A DNA stretch of 64,000 bases, taken from contig CM046345.1 of NCBI GenBank assembly GCA_025403435.1, positions 744,001-808,000 of the forward strand. Reading direction: 5' to 3'. Source of the DNA: Artocarpus heterophyllus. Lineage: Eukaryota > Streptophyta > Magnoliopsida > Rosales > Moraceae. Positions 1 through 9,058 of the stretch are shown here, piece after piece; the stretch's first letter is position 1; every line of letters starts with the position of its first letter. The notes below the pieces were generated by a model. That model was not told the DNA's origin. It did no database searches and saw only the letters and a list, made by a program, of their open reading frames with translations. A program made the position numbers and the translations under genes.

Positions 1-2890
1 TTGATTCTTTAATTTGATTTTTTTTTTTATGTTGATGACGAATGATTAAAAGAAGTTAATTATAGAGTGTGAAAAGGTGCATCTTACATAGGCAAAACTT
101 CTTGTAATGATCAATAAAAATTTTTTATATGAAATATATTTTTAAAATAAAAATTATATAATATGGAAATTTCATGAACGGTTTAAACGGTTTTAAAGTT
201 CAAACCACTAACCAAACCACCTAAATTATTTGTGTAAAAGACTACCTAAACTTTCCAAAATTAAAACATAAACCATCGGCTTGATTCGGTTTGGTTTGAA
301 TTGGATGGTTTGGACGGATTTGCGAATTTTTTGAATATCTTAACGAGCTGTATTATTGTATAATGGGTGCGTCGTGTCCATATTAATATGTTATGATGCA
401 AATAATAAAGGACATGTATTTGTGTTGATAATGTCTGCTCTAATTTTAGGATTGATAGTTTAAACTTTAGTTTAGAAACACCATTATTTTATTTTTTTCC
501 ATGAACAAGTTTTACCTAATTTAATTAATCTAGACCACCTTGAAAAGGAAAATATTTTGTTTAAAACTCAAAGGCGGAAGAATTTAAATTCTTAACCTTT
601 ATATAAAGTCGGTTATAGTTTACCATTAGGCTATTCCATAGACAAAAATATCAAATCACCTTTGGAATCAAGCAGTAAATTTGTTTTGTCATCACCTATC
701 ATCTATATGTATGATGTATCAATTGGTTAAAAATTATACAAAATGAGATAAATACATTTCTTTACCCATCATTATTATTTTTAGTTTTTCATTTGGGTCA
801 AAAAGTTTTAAAATCCAATAACTGACTTCTCATAACGCAAAGATTCCTTTAAGGACAAAATTTGGGCCCATCTTGACCGTCAATCTCTGATTTTCATTCC
901 GTGCACGTTTGGACTACCTTCCTGATGGTGGGTCCAGCCGAAATTACAATCTAGATCTCAACCCACACAATGAATCTCCACCCTCCAATTTTCCTTCCAA
1001 AATTTAATAATTAATACAGGGGGAGAGAGAGAGTCAAAGACTCAAAGTAGAATTCTGACATTGCAAGTCAAATACACATTTATTTTTCTACTATTAAATT
1101 TATTAAAATAATAATAATTTTAATTACATTTAAGGATATAAACAAAACTTTATTACATTATAGAAATAGATATATGTCTACGGTAAAAAAATAAAACAAA
1201 AATAAAATTTTTCTGTAGTTTGCATGATAAAACTCTCTTTTTCAGGAATGTATACTTTTTGCATAAATTTTTTTTAAAATATCCACGTGTATGCTTAAAA
1301 AAACTAATATGTAACTCTTTTTTAACCGTTATATTTATAAAAAAAACATTTTTATTAAATACTAAAATCTAAGATTCGCAAATAAACCCTTATTTAGAAA
1401 AAAATACTTTTTTGCTATGCATTTTTCAATATCATTGTGATAAAAAAATGAATTTTGATGTCTCAGATTTTTTATTGTTGCAGTTTTATATTTTTTAAAT
1501 TAGATTGTCAAATTTTGTTTAACCTACAATTATTTTTTTGGTCAATTTCGATTTTGACTTATAAAACTCCAGGAATACCTTTAATAAAGAAAAATTATCA
1601 ACTTCGTTTGGTTACAAGAATACCTTTAACCAGAAATTGTATTTTCAAAATTTCACATGTCAAAATAAATTGTTAACTATAACACGATATAAATAAAAAA
1701 AATTAAAAGTATAAAAGTGCAACAATTTAAAATACAATAGAATATTTTTTAACCCAAAATATATGATATAAATATATGCTTTTTTAAGGAAATAAAAATT
1801 TCTTTATAGATATTAATAGTAAAGTATGAAAAATAAATTTCTGTTATTTCTTCACATGTTTTTATTTATAAGTAACTTTGGAGCTCATATCTGTTGTCCT
1901 ATTTTGTTGTTCCCTTAGTTGTCCTCCTCATTATTTAGTCGACACATTGTTTAAACTTAACAGCTTAAACATATAAAAAGGACCTAAACAAAAAATAATA
2001 ATTAAGCAGTTTGAAATTTAATTAGAGGACAACTAAAGAGACAAAAAAATATGATAGCAGATCTTGATTCGTAATTTTGACCAACTTTAACGTCTATGCA
2101 TATTGCCCTAGAAATACTAATTTTTCTAACTCAACTTTCTTTGGATAGTAAATTAAATTAAACTGACACACACACCAAAAGAATATGTATATATATATAT
2201 ATATATATATTTATTTATTTATACATACCAATATCTTGAAATCAGCAGAAAAGCAATGAAGGAAGAGATCTTACTATCTTAGATAGTACCATTTTGTTTG
2301 TCATTATGGACGAGTATTTTTCGTTTAATTTTAGCTAATCACACATCAGTAATACATGAATTAAGGCGTTAGGTTTCCACATTTGAAAACAATGCGTAAA
2401 TATTGCATGCCATAAGGAATCCCCCTTTTACTTTAATGGCAAGGATTTCATCCCCATGGAGGGAAAAAAAAAATTGTTTTGTGTAATATATATGGACGTT
2501 TGAAAGTCAAAAAGAATTCTATTGCAATCAGAAAATTTATGACATGGGAAAACTGCCTCGTATCAAAATCGATAAATATAATATCTATCATATGAAACTA
2601 CAGCTCGCATGCAGTATAATGTTATTAATTTTTTTCCCTTTTTTCTTTTTGAAATGATTAAACAAAACATAGCCATTAAAAAGTCAAAAGACTTGAATTC
2701 AAAAGAAGAAAATCAAAAGAAATCAATTAGGAAAATCTCAGATATGGCAATCATGAAATTTTCTATTAAGAAAATTAGAAAAATAATGAAGAAAATAAGA
2801 CCATAGACAAGAAGTTAAAAGTTATATTTCGATAATTATATCCGCCCTATCAAAAAATTTCCTATAACAAATCCCTATTTTGTTTTTGGT
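1..2890. other. AT-rich spacer without a supportable gene
   Basis: No reading frame here has coding character; the short open frames are AT-rich and lack recognisable motifs. A short GA run lies near 1020-1033 and a (TA)n run near 2186-2211. The only structured item is the MITE-like inverted repeat at about 1880-2072, listed separately. Confidence 0.6.
1880..2072. repeat. MITE-like inverted repeat
   Basis: The left arm (about 1881-1926, containing TTGTCCT and TTAGTTGTCCTC) is matched in inverted orientation by the right arm (about 2027-2071, starting GAGGACAACTAAAGAGAC). The arms are about 45 bp, imperfect, and separated by about 100 bp of AT-rich DNA. The size and non-coding content fit a miniature inverted-repeat transposable element. 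I could not define the target duplication, so the superfamily is open. Confidence 0.5.
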
Positions 2891-2895
2891 AGTAC

Positions 2896-4869
2896 TGTGA
2901 CACCCGTTATTCTCCTAACGGGTATTGAGGTAATTAAATTAATTTTTAATGTATAAAAAAAATTGCTTCATTTAAATTTATTTTATAATATTTATTTTTA
3001 TCTATTTTTAAATTTTCTAAAATTCTCCTATATTTATTTAGTATGATTACTAAAAAGCCTTAGAACTTCTAATAAATCTCAAAAATGTCATATTGGCATT
3101 ATGTGTGTTAAAGTCTTTAGATGAGACATAAGGATATCTTTTCCAACTACTCTTGACCCTCATTTTCTTTATTTCCTCCGTGACATGCTTCAACATGTCT
3201 CCTCTATAATTGTTTCTATCACTTCTCTTCAAAGACTTCATCTTTTCTTCCTTTCTCTTCCACGGTTCCCACACTCTTCTTCTTATTTCTTTGCTGAAGC
3301 AAAATACTTAGAGAACTTCTTCAAGGCAGCCATAAAAATCAGCCACCATCACCTCCATTTGAGCAAGAATTTCAGTCATACCGAAGTAAAGGAACCTGTT
3401 TTGAAGCCATTTCAAGCTTCCAACTAACCATAATCCGAGGTTAGAATCTTATGAACAAATTTAGTTTTTCATTTATAAATTTTCTTTTATACTAAAGGAT
3501 TATTCAAATTTGCGTTCTTAAACCTAAGTATATGTTTGTTGCTATTTTGGAGCATATGTATGAAGTCTAAGTGTATATGCCCTAGACAGAAAATTTATAT
3601 TGTTAAACTTTATAATACCTCTATGGGCAGTGGTTATTTCTTGAAATTCTAAGATTAAATTAAAATAAATTTTATGAATGTAGTTGTATGTTGTGCTTTA
3701 GTTTTAATTGTCCTTATGCACGCCTTAGGATCAAGGGAGTATGGAGCTAACGTTAACTGATTCCAGGATTAAAAGATTGTTGATAAGCTTGAAAGGTAGG
3801 GATTCTATTACTCATCTTTTGTGAGGTTTTTATAGAATTAAAATTGATTGTTTTGCCGCAATATATATATATCTATGTTGAACTGATATTATATGATTAT
3901 CACATATGAAACTATGACATGGACTCGTCTTGTATTGTACGGCGAGGAACATAATGAATTAACACATGTTATAAATTGAGAAGCATGGTTAGGAAAACTA
4001 ACTCTATTGATAATGATTCAATATAGAGAAATTGTGAGACATGAAGAGGGCGACGGTTACGTCCTTGGGCATGAATACCCTAAAAGGTAAAATAGGGGGA
4101 AGGCGATGACGCTTCCTTGGGTTGAAAGTCCCAAAACACACTGTACAGGAATCGATTTGGTGAGGACTCGGGGCTTGATGTCCCCTCACCGGAACACCCT
4201 TGGAATGTTTATAGGGTGATCAAGTGCGCCCATTTGGGTTTCGATGAGTTGAGTGATACTCAATTTAACATGGATACCTATGAACAATGATGATTGGTAA
4301 TATTTGAATAAATGTGTAATTATGACACTTGGTAATGATTAACTACGGTATCCATAAGATGTGATCATAATAAACCTCATAATCTGGAATATGATGTGAC
4401 TTACTAACCATGCAGATTTTAATGTGGTAATGATAAAAACCTGAAGGTGAGTAATGGCTTTCTCTACTGAGCATAGTGTTGCTCATACCCTTATGTTTAT
4501 ATCTTTTCAGGACTCACTAAGTGTGAGGTGGCTACGAGAAATATAGTTGAGGAAGTGATGTAACTATATTACATTGGGACTGCTTCAATCGTTGAGAATG
4601 TTCTTCATGATAATGTAAGCATCAATTGTTACTTTCTGTGACTGTATTATAATGTGTTGAGGGTTAAAATGATGATGACAACAGTTTATATTATTAAATT
4701 TAAGGTGCTACATTAAAACTGTGGTTTATTTATCGTTTATATTTTTTATTTTTGAGTTGAGAGTTTTCATTTAAGTCCCGGGTAAATTTTATTTTTAAGG
4801 TTTTACTTTTATTATTTATTTTTATTTTATCTCATTAAAAACTGTTAACCCCCATATAGGGGTGTTACA
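2896..4869 (+). repeat. 5' LTR of LOG-carrying element
   Basis: The LTR is bounded by TG and CA and is 1,974 bp long. Every position I compared equals the 3' LTR with a constant offset of 6,163 bp; I found no indel and no substitution. Short open frames inside it (for example 3185-3427) occur in both LTRs and show no protein family. Confidence 0.97.
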
Positions 4870-4876
4870 GAATTTT

Positions 4877-4889
4877 TGGTATCAGAGCC
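4877..4889 (+). other. Primer-binding site, initiator-Met tRNA
   Basis: TGGTATCAGAGCC lies 7 bases after the 5' LTR end. It is the standard complement of the 3' end of plant initiator methionine tRNA, used to prime minus-strand DNA synthesis. The Copia and Ty3 elements in this window use the same priming sequence. Confidence 0.93.
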
Positions 4890-6289
4890 TAGGTTCGGTT
4901 AACCTAGGGAGTGTAGCACCACTTTAAAAAAATATATTTTTGAGATGGTTTTGAAGCTGAATTTTCATTGTCATCATCAAAATGAACCTTCACATTGATT
5001 TATACAGTCTAGAAGGATGTAACATGGAAAGGCCATAGAATGAAAATATCAATAGTTATATGAGTACAATAATTATATAGAAGGAAAGTATTAATAGTTA
5101 TGAGGGAATGATAATTATATGAAATGAGTTTATAAGTAGAATGCTTATGAGAGATTCGTATAATATTAGGATCTATAAGCATATTTAATTCGTATAAACG
5201 ATGAGAAATTCGTATAGATACGAAGATTTAAGAGCCTTTTATCTCGTGAAAAACAATAAGAAATATAAGGCTTGATTTATTGATTTTAAAGTTTGACATA
5301 GATATGCCAAATTTTTCGTAATTGATTCAAACCTAAGTAATGATTATGTGTGGATTCGATGGAGCACATAAGTGTCAATATCTTTTCTTGAAAGTTCTAT
5401 TTATTTGAGGAATATGATATAAGTTGGGAATCATGGTATTGAATTTTGAGAGAGATAAATGTTAGACTTTTGGTCTGTTGAGACTGTGTAAAGTCTAGAA
5501 TGCATGAATCTCAAAATTGGAATATTTTGTTACGTACATTGTATTTAAGTGTATCAGTGAATCTTTTGGTTACCTAAGGTTTTGTTATATGAGGAAATTA
5601 TATATTGTATGAGTAGAATTGTGGGGATTGTAGATGTTCTTAAGTAGTAACATCAAGTGTCTTTGTTCGTTGATATGGTCTACGTTGAAAGACGTAAATC
5701 GTATTGATTTCAAGGTTAGTCACATTCTAAACCCTTGGTAGCAATGATGATGAATCCATTGATAGATGTTGAGTATTAGGAATAACATATGGGTGTATGC
5801 ATTGTTCAATAAGGTTTTGATTAAAACAAAATTATTTGAGTTGCTGGAAGATTATGTTGTTATGAAATGATTTTAAATATCATTCAGGAAGATCCTTGTT
5901 GTCGTTAAATTAGATTTGTTGTTTATAGTTAACTTTATCTATAGTGGGCTTTGAATTGGGTTTAAGATTCATACGAATTGGTTTTCAATTTTATGTTTGT
6001 TATTTAACTCGTTCCAAATGTGTTAAGGCCCGAAACAACCTGACCATTTTCAACTAAGAACATTTGGGCCTAGTTCAAATCTTAAATCAGTTTGATTCAC
6101 ACTGTCTCTCTCACGTGATCTCTATACGTGTCATATACAGTGGTTTAATCATTGTTTACAAATACGTTTACTGTGCATAGGAGCTTATTTCTCCGAGTTT
6201 ACTTTTCCTCTAAAAGAAGAAGGAATTCTAGGATTCTGCAATTTACTATCTTAATTTTTCCTTTCTATTTACTCTTCTTTCATCTCATC
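4890..6289 (+). other. Leader of LOG-carrying element, no ORF
   Basis: About 1.4 kb of AT-rich sequence lies between the PBS and the first ORF. I see no gag-like frame or zinc knuckle. The stretch from about 6000 to 6290 has a more mixed base composition and may be the leader brought in with the first ORF. Confidence 0.6.
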
Positions 6290-6811
6290 ATGGACCCAAA
6301 GTACCAACACCTGAGAAAGTATTTCCCATCACTCTCCCAAAAGATTCTCAGAAAGAAATACAAGGCTAGAATTACTCGGTTGTGGATTCTTATGCGTTTT
6401 GGTATCCCTTGTGATGTGAGAATGTTAATAGAGGGGAAAATCCGTCCGGGTGACTTTAGTCAAGATGTCGGTTTACCAGGAACAGGTACCAGTCGTAGTG
6501 CAATGAAAAGAAGAGCTCGTGCCATCGTGGTCGCTTGTAACAAATGTGGAAGACAAAATTGTAACGGTAAATGTACTTCACCTGGTTATATGTCTACGAA
6601 TAGAGAGGATAAAATAAGGTTTTGTAGGGATGGACTTTCAAAGGAGAACTTGGATAGCATCCATCCTCCTCTCCACGGTCACCCTAGTGGATATGTTCAA
6701 GGAGCTATTTTTAAACTCTGGCCTAAATTTTATACAGAAAGACAACGCCTCAGGAATATGGTATTTCTAGATCCTGTTTGTCAAGCCATAAGAAAACTGG
6801 ATGGGGAATAA
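6290..6811 (+). CDS. Cysteine-rich basic protein, resembles carlavirus-type nucleic-acid-binding protein
   Basis: The ORF encodes 173 aa from an ATG in a strong context (A at -3, G at +4). The frame is open further upstream, but only from a non-ATG codon. Visible features are a GIPCDV segment at residues 38-43, a basic patch KRRARA at 73-78, and right after it a cysteine cluster C-x2-C-x4-C-x3-C at 83-95, then a Pro-Gly and an IRF stretch. That order (GIP segment, Gly/Ser stretch, Arg-rich patch, Cys cluster, PG, IR) is the layout of the small cysteine-rich proteins of carla- and allexi-type plant viruses, which bind nucleic acid and in several cases suppress RNA silencing. The cysteine spacing here is tighter and there is an extra tail of about 50 aa with HPPLHGHP. 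It is not a retroviral CCHC knuckle. The ORF is clearly intact; the family assignment is tentative. Confidence 0.6.
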   Translation: MDPKYQHLRKYFPSLSQKILRKKYKARITRLWILMRFGIPCDVRMLIEGKIRPGDFSQDVGLPGTGTSRSAMKRRARAIVVACNKCGRQNCNGKCTSPGYMSTNREDKIRFCRDGLSKENLDSIHPPLHGHPSGYVQGAIFKLWPKFYTERQRLRNMVFLDPVCQAIRKLDGE

Positions 6812-7453
6812 GTCATCGCTCTATAAAGGTTATTTAGTCTTTACTTATTTGAAGCAGTTTTAGCTGATGTTCAACAGTATGTGTTTTTCTTTTACTCAGA
6901 ATATTTGCTTTTGTGTTTGAAATAATTGTGATTATTAGATTGATACAGTAAGTGTTAATATCTTATTTAATTTATGATTTTCTTAAATATATATATAATA
7001 AAATATATATCTTATCAGACACGTTACATACGGTACAGTAATATGTTTGAATTTTGAAAAGCTTATCCAGATATTTCAAGATTTGTGTCTCAAATTTCAA
7101 AAGTTCTACAGTATTTGTCGTTTATATTAAATTTCTAGACTTGGTGTATATTTGTCAAAAAGTCTACAGTTGTGTCATGAGGGTCTTCTGTCGAATTGTT
7201 CTCAATTGTCAAAAGTTATACAATTAGAGTCTAATCTTTTTCAAAAAGTGAATCAGATTTTCTGTAAACTATCAATCACCTTATCTTACTTTCTTATCCG
7301 CACAAGATTTTGTTTAAATCTTTGGATTACCTTTTCATTACCTACTCGTCTATCTCTTTAGCCCTTTTTGTATATTTCTCATCTTTAAAAACTCATGTAG
7401 AACCCGAAGTCTAAGTGGAGCAGACATTAAGCAACCACTTCTATAAACCAAAT
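6812..7453 (+). other. Spacer between the two ORFs of the element
   Basis: 642 bp of T-rich sequence with a short (TA)n stretch near 6990-7010. No gene is visible. There is no obvious promoter that would settle whether the two ORFs are transcribed together from the LTR or separately. Confidence 0.5.
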
Positions 7454-8104
7454 ATGTCTACCTCCCAGTCCACGAAGAAAATAAAGAATGTCTGTGTCTT
7501 TTGTGGTTCCAGCTTTGGAAAAGATAAAGCTTATTTAGAAGCTGCAAATCACTTAGGGCAAGTCCTAGCACGCAAGAAGATTAACATAATCTATGGGGGT
7601 GGTAGTATAAAAATGATGGTAAATATGGCACTAGCAGCTAGGTCTAGCGACGCTACTGATGTAAGAATTTGGCCTCATATTCCAGTTGAAGGAAACCTTT
7701 GTAAGGAAGCCATAGGTAAGGGAGAAGGAGTCAGGAGTATCCCTAAAAATTTTAAAGACATAATCTATAATTCTGATGCTTTTATAGCATTACCTGGTGG
7801 TCTAGGTACTCTTGAGGAAATATTTATAGTTGCTTGTGGGCAATTGTTGGGCTTTTATTCCAAACCTTTGGGACTGTTGAACGTAAAGGGTTTTTATGAC
7901 GGTCTTTTGAAATTTCTAGATTACGCTGTGGAAGAAAACATCACTACAGAATCGGAGAGACAAATCTTTGTTACTGCTTCAACAGCTGAGGAATTGATAG
8001 ATAAAATGCAAATCATACATCCAGAATCCGACACTGCAACATCCAAGCTTGAATGGGAAAAGGAAAGTCGGGAGCAGCCAATTGATTTGAATCTCCATCT
8101 GTAA
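7454..8104 (+). CDS. LOG-like cytokinin riboside 5'-monophosphate phosphoribohydrolase homologue inside an LTR element
   Basis: The ORF encodes 216 aa, close to the length of plant LONELY GUY proteins, which release active cytokinin base from its nucleotide. ATG at 7454 has A at -3. Family motifs are VFCGSS (15-20), YGGGS (47-51), SDAFIALPGG (107-116) with PGGLGTLEE (114-122, the nucleotide-binding signature with its Glu), and LLNVKGFYD (141-149). The family has no intron here, as expected for a retrotransposed copy. Several usually conserved positions differ: the GLMG stretch after YGGGS reads KMMV, the segment where active LOGs have Arg-Lys reads NFK (99-101), and the IGVIPK-like stretch reads VRIWPH. 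So the fold is likely kept, but activity on the normal substrate is uncertain. The C-terminus ends DLNLHL. Neighbours are the cysteine-rich ORF upstream and the 3' LTR downstream. Confidence 0.9.
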   Translation: MSTSQSTKKIKNVCVFCGSSFGKDKAYLEAANHLGQVLARKKINIIYGGGSIKMMVNMALAARSSDATDVRIWPHIPVEGNLCKEAIGKGEGVRSIPKNFKDIIYNSDAFIALPGGLGTLEEIFIVACGQLLGFYSKPLGLLNVKGFYDGLLKFLDYAVEENITTESERQIFVTASTAEELIDKMQIIHPESDTATSKLEWEKESREQPIDLNLHL

Positions 8105-9044
8105 TCTTTTTGTTTTATCTTTGGCATGTAGGCATGTGTGTCCGTATTTCGTGTGTTACGAATAACCGTTTGCCTTGTATTCTGTGTTTCTTGTGGTACG
8201 TCGTTGTTCAATCTTTTAGATTCATTGAGCCTAATGCCGGGATGGCTGGATACGGAGTACTTGATGCTCTCGAAACGCATCCTTCTTAAGGTCCGATCTT
8301 TTGTTTATCGATGTTTTTGTATTCTATAAGCATGCATGATATGGATAGCTGGTATACGGAGTGCCTTGTACTCTCGAAACGTATCCGTATTATGTTTGTA
8401 ATGTGTAATATTCTGTTAATATTATGTGGAAGTACCAGAGTCAGTTATGGGGATATTCCATATGAAATATGAGTATATTATTTGGATTGAATGTTTGTGT
8501 CATGAGGATAGCTGTTTAATGAAAAATATGTCGGGTATGTTTGCAACCAGAGATTCCGTTTAATATCTCTATGAATAAGTTTAATGTATGGTTTTGAATA
8601 TAAGTGTTTGTGATATATGTTTTATGATTATGTTTTAGTTTATTAGTTGAGGTATGAAATCAAATATATTTGACTTTTCCTTACTCAAAAAGGAAAAGGA
8701 ACCTAAAGATGAAGTATATAAAATTTCTCTGGCAATCTCCTTAAATGTGATTGTAAATCACAGTCCATGGACAATGAAGGACTGGAATCATGGTATGGTC
8801 AATATGTATGCCTGATCAGATTCTTAGACTATTATACGGTGTTATAAGTTGAAACTTGTCAGAAATACTCTCATTGAGGGATTTAGGAGTAAGATTTATT
8901 ATGCAAGTAAATAAGTGGAGATACGATAACTTAACTTTGGAAGATAAACAACATTAACGGTTTAGACTCGGAATTGGAATCATAATGGAATCAAAATTTT
9001 TACTAGTATTGCTAGAATTGAAATTTCGAGGACGAAATTTCTTT
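8105..9044 (+). other. 3' region of LOG-carrying element with an imperfect direct repeat
   Basis: No ORF lies between the LOG-like gene and the PPT. Two imperfect copies of a 50-bp unit occur at about 8240-8290 and 8341-8390. Both contain a GGATGGCTGG/GGATAGCTGG start, a TACGGAGT core and CTCTCGAAACG(C/T)ATCC. Confidence 0.6.
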
Positions 9045-9056
9045 AAGGGGGGTAGA
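9045..9056 (+). other. Polypurine tract
   Basis: AAGGGGGGTAGA lies directly before the 3' LTR start at 9059 and is preceded by TTTCGAGGACGAAATTTC. This is the usual plus-strand priming site of Ty3/gypsy elements. Confidence 0.88.
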
Positions 9057-9058
9057 GC

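Noticed and set aside
3050..4189. Short open frames inside the LTRs, repeated at 9213-10352
   Set aside because: They are duplicated only because the LTR is duplicated, lie on both strands, and show no domain or codon bias.
6152..6289. N-terminal extension of the cysteine-rich ORF with a hydrophobic stretch
   Set aside because: The frame begins with a TTG codon, not an ATG. The first ATG at 6290 has a strong context, so the extension is probably untranslated.
7415..7453. 13-residue extension of the LOG-like ORF
   Set aside because: It would start at a GTG codon. ATG at 7454 fits the family's N-terminus.
7921..8280. Minus-strand frame over the end of the LOG-like gene
   Set aside because: Antisense shadow of the LOG-like coding region.
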